The notes beneath the pieces are model-generated. The model did no database searches. It was given only the letters and a program-made list of their open reading frames with translations, and was not told the DNA's origin. Positions 15,573 to 21,020 of a DNA stretch of 35,777 nucleotides are shown here, in pieces; position 1 is the stretch's first letter, and the number at the start of each line of letters is the position of its first letter. The stretch is from positions 1 to 35,777 of IMG/VR virus record IMGVR_UViG_3300036817_000152; one strand, 5' to 3'. The position numbers and the translations under genes are program-made. This DNA is from a virus.

Positions 15573-16502
15573 CTAATCAGCCCGCTGGGCCAGCACGTAC
15601 AGATTGTCTCCGCGATTCTCCACTGAAGCGCCGGCTGCGCAGAGGATCCCGAGAAGTTGCGTCTTTTTGCGGTCCAGACGCAGAGAGCGGCCGGTATAGT
15701 CGCTCGACCAGATGTCCACTATGTCGTAATCGCAACGATCATGCGTCTCCGCCCGGACGATGCGGTAGCCATTGTGCTCGAGCAGGTTCACCATTTCCTC
15801 GAGCGTGTATTCCCGGTTATGCCTGCCATGCGGGCCATTGGTGGAATAGACATCGAAGAGATTGTAGCCGTCGAGCATCAAGGCTACATTGGTCAGGCGC
15901 ACCGCATTGGGCAGGGTGACTAGCAAGTGGCCGCCGGGACGCACAATGCGGCGGATTCTCGAGAAAGTCGCCAGCGGATCGACCACCAGATGCTCCAGAG
16001 TTTCGCAGAACAAAACCAGGTCGAAGGAATCCGCGGCATACGGATATTCCGGTACGGTCTCCAGATTGAACAGGATGCTCTTGAAGTCGTAGCTCTCATC
16101 GAATTCCGTACTCGAAATCCGCTGACTAAGCAGTCTTACGTCGGTCGAGAATATGTTGTGATCGAAAAAGTTCGAGCCGGCGATGATGCTTTCGGGGAAG
16201 AATTTCCGGAGCAGCAGCTGAAAAAAATAGGGGTTCGATCCGATTTCGAGGATGTGCCCGCCGAGCGGCAGGGGAACCAGCCCCAGTGTGCGGAGAAAAC
16301 GCGCCAGCGCATCATTCACGTATTGTTCCGTAAAGCCGGAGGGAGTCCCTTCCAGCTGGAAACTGAGCAGGTAGCGGCGGATCTTTTCCGCATGTGCCCA
16401 CAGGCCCTGCCGGAACGCTTCCCGCTCCCCGCCGCCGGCCAGGCGGGCAAGCTCTGCCAGGCACTCCCGCACCGGGGTAATCCATTCGATAGCTGGCGTC
16501 AT
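15573..16502 (-). CDS. Class I SAM-dependent methyltransferase
   Basis: This is a 309-residue protein. Motif I (HILEIGSNPYF, residues 83-93) binds SAM. FDLVLFCETLEHL at 160-172 and RIVRPGGHLLVTLPNA at 185-200 are the usual post-I and II/III segments of Methyltransf_11-type enzymes. There is no DNA target-recognition motif (no NPPY or PC). The substrate may be a sugar or small metabolite, for instance a surface glycan. ATG 16502 has GAAGGA upstream. Its place in a reverse accessory cassette next to membrane peptides is compatible with lysogenic conversion, which is inference. Confidence 0.8.
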   Translation of the reverse strand: MTPAIEWITPVRECLAELARLAGGGEREAFRQGLWAHAEKIRRYLLSFQLEGTPSGFTEQYVNDALARFLRTLGLVPLPLGGHILEIGSNPYFFQLLLRKFFPESIIAGSNFFDHNIFSTDVRLLSQRISSTEFDESYDFKSILFNLETVPEYPYAADSFDLVLFCETLEHLVVDPLATFSRIRRIVRPGGHLLVTLPNAVRLTNVALMLDGYNLFDVYSTNGPHGRHNREYTLEEMVNLLEHNGYRIVRAETHDRCDYDIVDIWSSDYTGRSLRLDRKKTQLLGILCAAGASVENRGDNLYVLAQRAD

Positions 16503-16518
16503 TCGGCTTTCTTCCTTC

Positions 16519-16683
16519 TCATCGCCACGCCTTTATCTCAACGGCTGTAAGCCGTTCCTCGATCCGGCCCAAGCGGGCCAGGATATCCTTCAGAAGCAGC
16601 TGCTCGCGAAACCATATGCCCAGGATCACCACGATCAGAGGCACGGTGCCATAGAAGACCTGCAGCGCTTGATTATTTGGCAT
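16519..16683 (-). CDS. Very small membrane protein with coiled-coil tail, 54 aa
   Basis: ATG 16683 follows GGAAGGA and the gene stops at TGA 16519-16521, overlapping the end of the upstream gene by 11 bp. The protein has one membrane segment (LQVFYGTVPLIVVILGIWF) and a short charged helix (ILARLGRIEERLTAVEIKAW) likely to self-associate. It resembles the other small membrane-plus-coil protein at 17341-17529. A holin, spanin-like or antiholin role is possible, but there is no direct evidence. Confidence 0.7.
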   Translation of the reverse strand: MPNNQALQVFYGTVPLIVVILGIWFREQLLLKDILARLGRIEERLTAVEIKAWR

Positions 16684-17122
16684 TCTTCCTTCCGTTGGTC
16701 AATTGCTCCGCGAGCAATTCGGTCTGCCTGCAGACATAGGCCAGATCGCGGTAAGTTTCCCACTCCGTGTTCATTCCGAGCCCGAGCCCCGGGCTTAAAT
16801 CCCAGACATGCCCGCAGTCGAATCCGAACCACCAGACATCGTCTGGTTCTCCGGGTTTCGGCGTATGGCAGATCGGCCCGGAACACAGCGCAGAGTAGGT
16901 CAGGCCGCCGTGCACTTCCACTTCAAGTTCCTCGTAGCTCTTTCCGTAGTGCGGGTGTCCCGGCGCCACCCCGGCATACCCGCACCAGAAGCCGAAGCGC
17001 GGATGGCGCCTGATGAAGCACGGAAGCCCTGCGTGCTCGAAGTCCACCCGATCGGGTTCCACCTGCCAGGGGCCGTCGCCCCAGGCGGACTTATCAACTA
17101 CCGTTGCTGTTTCGTGGTTCAT
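16673..17122 (-). CDS. Conserved phage/bacterial hypothetical protein (GxxGHPxxGK...HGGLTY motif)
   Basis: This 149-residue protein starts at ATG 17122 behind GAAGGAAGA. It has a widespread but uncharacterised pattern: CGYAGVAPGHPHYGKSYEEL, VEVHGGLTYS, GFDCGHVWDL and a helical end. The many conserved His, Cys, Asp and Glu residues suggest a metal or enzyme site, but I cannot name a reaction. ATGA overlap with the upstream basic protein places it firmly in the leftward operon. Confidence 0.75.
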   Translation of the reverse strand: MNHETATVVDKSAWGDGPWQVEPDRVDFEHAGLPCFIRRHPRFGFWCGYAGVAPGHPHYGKSYEELEVEVHGGLTYSALCSGPICHTPKPGEPDDVWWFGFDCGHVWDLSPGLGLGMNTEWETYRDLAYVCRQTELLAEQLTNGRKNAK

Positions 17123-17334
17123 TGCTTCTTCCTTCTCCGCTTGTCCGCTTGTCCGGCATCGTAAGCCGCGACCACTTCTTTGGCCATTGCCTTTACGTCG
17201 CCCCAGCGGGCCTCAGCCGCCTTGCGCGCGATCTCCCGGCGTTTCTTTTTACTGATGCGCGCGAAGCCCTTCGGCACTTTCTTCAACCCGCCCCGACGTC
17301 CCAACTCCACTGCTGCCGCGTTCTTTTTCGCCAT
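17119..17334 (-). CDS. Small Lys/Arg/Ala-rich basic protein
   Basis: This is a 71-residue protein: KKNAAAVELGRRGGLKKVPKGF followed by SKKKRREIARKAAEARWG and a basic tail. Such GRRGG/KAAEARW proteins recur in bacteria and phages and look like nucleic-acid-binding helical hairpins. Start ATG 17334 has only a weak upstream purine run. ATGA overlap with the next gene. Function is unknown; a DNA- or RNA-binding role is inferred from charge. Confidence 0.7.
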   Translation of the reverse strand: MAKKNAAAVELGRRGGLKKVPKGFARISKKKRREIARKAAEARWGDVKAMAKEVVAAYDAGQADKRRRKKQ

Positions 17335-17340
17335 AATCTT

Positions 17341-17529
17341 TTAACGCTTTCCCCTGTCTTCCAGCACACTCAGCCGTGTATCCACTTCAGCCACCTTGCC
17401 TGTCAAAATCTTTACATCCCCATCTAATCGATCAATCCTCCGGTCGAGCATCAAAAACATAAAACCGTTGAATAGCAAGTTCACGGCTATTGGTACCCCA
17501 ATTGCCAAATACAACTGCGCGTTCGTCAT
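17341..17529 (-). CDS. Small membrane protein with coiled-coil tail, 62 aa; first gene of the leftward cassette
   Basis: ATG 17529 has AGGA about five bases upstream. One membrane segment (LYLAIGVPIAVNLLFNGFMF) is followed by a heptad-like tail (RIDRLDGDVKILTGKVAEVD). It has the same architecture as the protein at 16519-16683. Both are holin or membrane-scaffold candidates. Confidence 0.7.
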   Translation of the reverse strand: MTNAQLYLAIGVPIAVNLLFNGFMFLMLDRRIDRLDGDVKILTGKVAEVDTRLSVLEDRGKR

Positions 17530-17683
17530 CTCAATCCTAAATGTACCATAAGCGGTTGCGGCCTCCGGGAGGCGGGTGTTTCACCCCAAGGGGGCGCATT
17601 ATTCGCACGCTCCCCATTGCGTCGTGTTAGCGCTTATGGCATTCTATGAATGTAGCCGCGAGGCTTTAAAGAGCAAAGGACAA
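17530..17683. promoter_or_regulatory. Divergent control region with two hairpins and a 9-bp inverted repeat
   Basis: This lies between the leftward cassette and the rightward accessory genes. It holds a tight palindrome GCCTCCGGGAGGC (17561-17573), an adjacent hairpin GGGTG-TTT-CACCC (17574-17586), and distant inverted copies ccataagcg (17546-17554) and cgcttatgg (17631-17639). The arms could be operators for divergent promoters. I do not see a convincing -35/-10 pair. Confidence 0.4.
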
Positions 17684-17896
17684 ATGACAGACACAATGGA
17701 TTACATCGATCGGGACGAGGGCCGCGAAGACGCTTCCCCCGCGGAAGAAATCGTGGCCGCGCACGCATTGTTGATGCGCCGGATTGCCGCACCTCGTACC
17801 TGCGTGAATTGCAAGCACGAGGCCGCCCGCCCCGCTTCCATCTATTGCTCGGACCGCTGCAAGAAGCAGTTTCTTTCCTTCGAGGAGGTTCAATAA
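17684..17896 (+). CDS. Small zinc-ribbon-like protein
   Basis: I place the start at ATG 17684 after AAAGGA. Earlier in-frame starts exist (GTG 17576, ATG 17636) but would run through the palindromic control region. The 70-residue product has an acidic N-terminus and a C-terminal CVNCKHEAARPASIYCSDRC, that is Cx2C...Cx3C, typical of small zinc-binding domains. Role unknown. It is the first gene of a short rightward operon. Confidence 0.6.
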   Translation: MTDTMDYIDRDEGREDASPAEEIVAAHALLMRRIAAPRTCVNCKHEAARPASIYCSDRCKKQFLSFEEVQ

Positions 17897-17897
17897 C

Positions 17898-18560
17898 ATG
17901 GCCGACGCTATCAAGTTCGAATTCGATCAACCCCTAGAGGTTGCCCTGAAGTTTACCGAGCCGAAGCTGGTTCCCTCCAATTTCGGCGACGATCGCGCCA
18001 TGTATTCGCTCACCGACGAGCGCGTCATGTTCGTCGATCAGTTGACCGCCGCGCGGATCAAAAGCCTCGCCGTCCAGCCGGGCGAGGCCTTCTTCATCTG
18101 CAAAACCAAGGCCGGCCGCCTGACCGAGTACCAGGTCTACCGCGAGAGCGATGAGCCCCAGCCGGCCGTGCCGGCGCGTGCCGGTGTGGTCGCCTTCGGA
18201 GGCCATAAGAAGACCTTCCCGCCGCTAAAGGCCGCGTTGCCCGAGCGCCTCTATCACGCACCGGAAGACACCACGCTCGAGGATCAGCTGCGGGCGTCTA
18301 TCGATATGGTCGAGCGCAAGAAGCTGACCGCCAGGCTCGACGAGCATCCCGCACCTGTCCCGGTGCCTGCTCCCGTCGAACGCAAACCGGCGCAGTGGGC
18401 ATCCACTCTGCTGGCCCAGACCAATCAGTTGGTCGACTGCTACGCCGCAGCACTCGAACACGCCGCCCAGCACGGCATCCAGGTTAAGGCGGAAGACGTG
18501 CGCAGTCTGCTGGTCACGAGCTTTATCCAACTGTCGCAGAACAAAGGGCGGGCCGCGTAA
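17898..18560 (+). CDS. Hypothetical protein, 220 aa
   Basis: ATG 17898 has AGGAGG just upstream. The first 90 residues look like a compact beta-rich domain (IKFEFDQPLEVALKFTEPKL, MYSLTDERVMFVDQL, EAFFICKTKAG) and may bind an oligomer or ligand. A Pro-rich linker follows, then a C-terminal helical domain (LLAQTNQLVDCYAAALEHAA, DVRSLLVTSFIQLSQN). No family recognised. The stop TAA (18558-18560) is followed with no gap by a hammerhead-type RNA element. Confidence 0.7.
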   Translation: MADAIKFEFDQPLEVALKFTEPKLVPSNFGDDRAMYSLTDERVMFVDQLTAARIKSLAVQPGEAFFICKTKAGRLTEYQVYRESDEPQPAVPARAGVVAFGGHKKTFPPLKAALPERLYHAPEDTTLEDQLRASIDMVERKKLTARLDEHPAPVPVPAPVERKPAQWASTLLAQTNQLVDCYAAALEHAAQHGIQVKAEDVRSLLVTSFIQLSQNKGRAA

Positions 18561-18622
18561 GTCGAAACCCGCTCGCAGCGGGTCTCGCGGAGCTGGCCTG
18601 CCGCGACTGAAGATGACAGGCC
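18561..18622 (+). ncRNA. Putative type II hammerhead ribozyme, copy A
   Basis: All core elements are in hammerhead order. GAA (18564-18566) leads into stem III ACCCGCT/AGCGGGT (18567-18583, CGC loop) with the expected A15.1-U16.1 closing pair. H17 is C18584, the predicted cleavage site. Stem I is TCGCGG/CCGCGA (18585-18606, 10-nt loop). CTGAAGA (18607-18613) matches CUGANGA. The open helix II would be GTC (18561-18563) with GAC (18615-18617), leaving one unpaired U. Loop I GGCCT (18595-18599) can pair with AGGCC (18618-18622), as in hammerheads with a stem I/II contact. It starts directly after a stop codon. The weak point is the 3-bp helix II. Confidence 0.85.
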
Positions 18623-18638
18623 GAAAAGGAACAACGAA

Positions 18639-18866
18639 ATGAAACGTATGCTGATTTTGGCCGCGCTTGCTGCGGCCCTGGCGCTTAGTTTGATGGCTCA
18701 GATTTATCCGGCTCCGTCACCGTGGCCGCAGCCGATGCCGCTTCCGCAACCGATGCCACTGCCGGCGCCGCCCCCCATACCGGCTCCCACGCCGCCGCCA
18801 ATGTGCCACGACCAGATGATCTGCACACCCGTGTACGGCTGCCGTTACGTCACCATCTGCAATTAG
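18639..18866 (+). CDS. Small secreted or lipoprotein-like Pro-rich protein between two ribozymes
   Basis: This is a 75-residue protein. A classic signal peptide (MKRMLILAALAAALALSLMA) is followed by a Pro-rich repeat stretch (repeated QPMPLP units) and a Cys-containing tail (CHDQMICTPVYGCRYVTIC, four Cys). Two disulphides would suit an extracytoplasmic location. The start ATG 18639 follows AAAAGGAAC, which is the 3' edge of ribozyme A. The stop TAG overlaps the first base of ribozyme B. If both ribozymes cut, this gene sits alone on a 307-nt RNA. Function unknown. Confidence 0.7.
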   Translation: MKRMLILAALAAALALSLMAQIYPAPSPWPQPMPLPQPMPLPAPPPIPAPTPPPMCHDQMICTPVYGCRYVTICN

Positions 18867-18930
18867 TCGAAACGGGGAGTCAGTCCCCGTCCGTCACGGC
18901 CGGCCGCGTGGCGCTGAAGATGACAGGCTG
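18866..18930 (+). ncRNA. Putative type II hammerhead ribozyme, copy B
   Basis: This has the same layout as copy A with different stem sequences. GAA is at 18869-18871; stem III is ACGGGGA/TCCCCGT (18872-18890, GTCAG loop), again with A15.1-U16.1. H17 is C18891, the predicted cleavage site. Stem I pairs 18892-18898 with 18907-18913 (7 bp, one G-U). CTGAAGA is at 18914-18920, then one U, and GAC (18922-18924) pairs GTC (18866-18868). Loop I GGCC (18902-18905) can pair GGCT (18926-18929). The stems differ from A yet stay paired, which is covariation in favour of a real RNA. It begins on the last base of the stop codon. Confidence 0.85.
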
Positions 18931-18939
18931 AAGGAACCA

Positions 18940-19104
18940 ATGGATATGGATCTAACGATGAGAATCCGGGATATGCTCCGGGCCAATGAAGACGAGGCCG
19001 ATCGCCTCGAGCGCGTCGCGCTGGCCTACCTGCTCGACTCAGCCAACGCGCGGCTGCGGGACCTCGAGGAGCGCGTCCGGCGGCTGGAGCGGCCAGCGGA
19101 TTAG
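18940..19104 (+). CDS. Small Arg/Leu/Glu-rich coiled-coil protein, 54 aa
   Basis: ATG 18940 follows AAGGAAC, the same leader that follows ribozyme A. The product is an amphipathic helix with repeated LRDLEERVRRLERP-like heptads and an acidic N-terminal half (NEDEADRLERVALAYLLDSA), so a short coiled coil is likely. It converges with the XRE repressor and overlaps its end by 4 bp. Function unknown. Confidence 0.6.
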   Translation: MDMDLTMRIRDMLRANEDEADRLERVALAYLLDSANARLRDLEERVRRLERPAD

Positions 19105-19361
19105 TGCGCTTTCAGTTTATAGTTCCGGTCGATGGCGCGCACCAACTGGTCCGGAGTCACTTTTAAAGCCCGGGCCAGACGCCACAAAGTGAAGATCCTG
19201 GGCTGGTGCTCCCCCCGTTCGAGGGCACCCCAGTAGCTGCGGTCCATGCCAATTTCCAGACCGAGCGCCTCCTGGCTCGATTGCGGTCTCCCCTTCTCGC
19301 GGAACTGCCGCACGGTTTCCGCCAGCGCCACCAGCAGAATCTTCAGATCGTCCTCAGGCAA
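19101..19361 (-). CDS. XRE-family HTH repressor-like protein
   Basis: This is an 86-residue single-domain Cro/cI-type HTH: SSQEALGLEIGMDRSYWGALERG is helix 2, turn and recognition helix, followed by PRIFTLWRLARALKVTPDQLV. The start must be TTG 19361 because TAA lies in frame just upstream. It faces the 15-bp repeats at 19403-19446, probable operators. It is the best candidate for the lysogeny repressor, with the opposite-facing PAS-RHH gene across the control region. Confidence 0.8.
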   Translation of the reverse strand: MPEDDLKILLVALAETVRQFREKGRPQSSQEALGLEIGMDRSYWGALERGEHQPRIFTLWRLARALKVTPDQLVRAIDRNYKLKAH

Positions 19362-19402
19362 AGTGCTTTAATCATGCGCCATGTGGGATAAAAAACTCTA
19401 CA

Positions 19403-19446
19403 AGACTTATCTTTCCTAGACTTATCTCTCCTAGACATATCTCCCA
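19403..19446. repeat. Three tandem 15-bp repeats (operator candidate)
   Basis: Copies are at 19403-19417 (agacttatctttcct), 19418-19432 (agacttatctctcct) and 19433-19446 (agacatatctccca, degenerate and one base shorter). They lie 42 bp ahead of the repressor start. Spacing of 15 bp fits repeated binding sites for a small HTH or ribbon-helix-helix protein; an iteron-like origin role is the alternative. Confidence 0.65.
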
Positions 19447-19483
19447 GTCGAACGTGGTGGACGGGGGATTTTTGTAAAACAAC

Positions 19484-19506
19484 CACGGTACCGTGATAAT
19501 TTTATC
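19484..19506. promoter_or_regulatory. Operator-like palindromes ahead of the PAS-RHH regulator
   Basis: A 12-bp palindrome CACGGTACCGTG (19484-19495) overlaps GATAATTTTATC (19495-19506), another inverted repeat. The shared string acggtaccgtgataat (19485-19500) matches 13 of 16 bases of acggtagcgtaacaat at 20406-20421, ahead of the related regulator. The same protein or two paralogues could bind both. The remaining part of 19507-19633 is AT-richer and shows no other element I can defend. Confidence 0.5.
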
Positions 19507-19633
19507 AATGCCAGGCACTCACTCATTACCAGCTATTACTTTCAGTAGTTCTGCTACGCCTATAGCCTCACTACTACCATAGCCTCGGAAGACAAGACGA
19601 AAGCTTCAACCGAAAGAAAGGGAGGGTTCGATC

Positions 19634-20371
19634 TTGAAAAGCAGGAAACCGAAAAAACTGAAAAGGATTCAGGGGCGTCCGAAGAGCCTCACAAGAAAAG
19701 CGGTGAACGTAACACTTCCGCAGATTCGGATCGACCAGGTACACGCGTTTCATGACATCCGGTGCAAGACAGACGAAGACCCCCCAAGACTTTGCACCAT
19801 TTGGCGCGAGCTTGTGGAGACAGGGATCGAATTCACAGACCCCAAAACCGGGCGCCGGAAGCCGACACTGACGATATCCCGTCAGCCAGGTTACTGGAAG
19901 TTCCTTCAGTTGTTCGACCGTTATGAGTTGGACGATGCCGATCTGATTCGGGCGATGAACGAGTCCTGGATGATGCTTTGGGCGGCTGGACCGGATAACG
20001 ACAACCTACATGCGAATCCGATACTGGAACTGTACACCGGCCGCGCCGCTGTTGAATTCCGGAACCTGAACTGGAGGGAGGTAATCCATCCCCAAGATCG
20101 CGAGAGGACCTTCGAGGCCGTGAAGGCGGGCTTCCGGACGCTCCAACCTTTCCGGTTGGTGTATCGCATGCGGCGGCGTGACGGGTTGTACGGCGGGATC
20201 ATCGACCATGCCCAGCCACGCTTCCGGCCGGACGGAAGCTTCGGCGGATACATCGGCACGGCATATGAGGTTGCCCTCCCGGGAATGACCGTGGAGGTCC
20301 TGATTTACGATCACATCAGCTGGACTTTCCTCGAACGCCTGATCGTCTCCGCTGGACCGCTCGGGGGTTAG
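19634..20371 (+). CDS. Regulator with ribbon-helix-helix-like N-terminus fused to a PAS domain
   Basis: This is a 245-residue protein starting at TTG 19634 with GGGAGGG seven bases upstream. Residues 1-23 are strongly basic. Residues 24-66 (AVNVTLPQIRIDQVHAF, then LCTIWRELVETGIEF) look like a beta strand and two helices of a RHH DNA-binding fold. Residues about 110-214 match a PAS_3 fold: NPILELYTGRAAVEFRNLNW, REVIHPQDRERTFEAVKAGF, FRLVYRMRRRDGLYGGIIDH, then PRFRPDGSFGGYIGTAYEV. PAS domains bind small ligands or cofactors, so this could couple a host signal to phage control. Ligand unknown. The RHH assignment is weaker than the PAS one. Confidence 0.7.
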   Translation: MKSRKPKKLKRIQGRPKSLTRKAVNVTLPQIRIDQVHAFHDIRCKTDEDPPRLCTIWRELVETGIEFTDPKTGRRKPTLTISRQPGYWKFLQLFDRYELDDADLIRAMNESWMMLWAAGPDNDNLHANPILELYTGRAAVEFRNLNWREVIHPQDRERTFEAVKAGFRTLQPFRLVYRMRRRDGLYGGIIDHAQPRFRPDGSFGGYIGTAYEVALPGMTVEVLIYDHISWTFLERLIVSAGPLGG

Positions 20372-20375
20372 TCCT

Positions 20376-20438
20376 CTACCGCAACAATATTTTCATAATA
20401 TTTCTACGGTAGCGTAACAATACGATAGCAATATTGCT
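20376..20438. promoter_or_regulatory. Inverted repeat and palindrome ahead of the second RHH-like gene
   Basis: Arms 20376-20391 (ctaccgcaacaatatt) and 20397-20412 (aatatttctacggtag) are inverted with 13 of 16 bases complementary and a 5-bp centre. A perfect 12-bp palindrome AGCAATATTGCT follows at 20427-20438. The right arm contains the string shared with the upstream regulator's control region. Likely operators close to the promoter at 20475. Confidence 0.6.
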
Positions 20439-20474
20439 GCAGTGGTAACTCCAATGGTGTCTATAAATTAGGGG

Positions 20475-20503
20475 TTGCAACTGCGATAAGACCGTGGTAT
20501 TCT
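20475..20503 (+). promoter_or_regulatory. Sigma-70-type promoter candidate
   Basis: TTGCAA (20475-20480), 17 bases, TATTCT (20498-20503); each box matches the consensus at four of six positions. A small hairpin made of two TCGCGA copies (20515-20520 and 20528-20533) lies in the predicted leader. It would drive the RHH-like gene and the Gp157/Bet operon behind it, and the inverted repeats just upstream would regulate it. Confidence 0.5.
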
Positions 20504-20587
20504 CCTCTGCGAAGTCGCGATGAGGAGTCGCGACACTCCCAGGTCCAATCCCAATTGAATTCCCAGCGAACGGGAGAGGAGTGTGTC

Positions 20588-20830
20588 TTGAGAACTAGGA
20601 AATCCAAACCAACGGCATATCAGCTCCTTCCGGGGATCATCCACGCCAATATCACAATCCCGGAAGCCTTACATCAGTCCATGAAGGTCATCCGGCAGGC
20701 GCGCCATGAGGCCGAAGGAGCCGACGTGAAGCTGTGCCGCATCTACCGCGAAGCGGTGGAGCAGTACCTCAACGGCAAAGCGCAGCAGCTTATCCTGCGG
20801 CAGAGAGCCGGTAATGGTAACGGCGCATGA
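20588..20830 (+). CDS. Ribbon-helix-helix-like small regulator, related to the PAS fusion N-terminus
   Basis: This is an 80-residue protein. TTG 20588 is chosen because GAGAGGAG lies six bases upstream, exactly as for the PAS-RHH gene; an earlier TTG at 20555 has no such site. Basic start (RTRKSKP), then HANITIPEALHQSMKVIRQ and KLCRIYREAVEQYLNG, parallel to VNVTLPQ... and RLCTIWRELVETGI in the PAS protein. It looks like a stand-alone RHH repressor or activator of the early operon. ATGA overlap with the next gene. Confidence 0.65.
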   Translation: MRTRKSKPTAYQLLPGIIHANITIPEALHQSMKVIRQARHEAEGADVKLCRIYREAVEQYLNGKAQQLILRQRAGNGNGA

Positions 20831-20994
20831 ACGTTTTCGAACTGGCCATCATCCGGGTGGCACGGCAGTACGAGGCAAAGCTCCGGAACCTCTCTGGAAG
20901 ATTAAGCGACACAGAGCGGCGCCAGGGCGAGCGGGTTTTGCGATGGGCACAGGCAATCCTCGAGAAGATCGAGCAACGAAGAAACCACCAATGA
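20827..20994 (+). CDS. Small helical protein, 55 aa
   Basis: ATG 20827 overlaps the regulator's stop and the gene ends TGA 20992-20994 over the next ATG. The product is basic and helical (FELAIIRVARQYEAKLRNL, RRQGERVLRWAQAILEKIEQ). No family recognised. The ATGA coupling on both sides supports translation. Confidence 0.6.
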   Translation: MNVFELAIIRVARQYEAKLRNLSGRLSDTERRQGERVLRWAQAILEKIEQRRNHQ

Positions 20995-21020
20995 ACGATC
21001 TGGAACCTCTCTGGAAGATT
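20885..21020 (+). repeat. 19-bp exact direct repeat in adjacent genes
   Basis: The string ggaacctctctggaagatt occurs at 20885-20903 and 21002-21020, 117 bp apart, in two adjacent genes and read in different frames (NLSGRL versus EPLWKI). It is therefore not conserved as protein and may mark a past local duplication or a protein-binding site. Confidence 0.7.
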
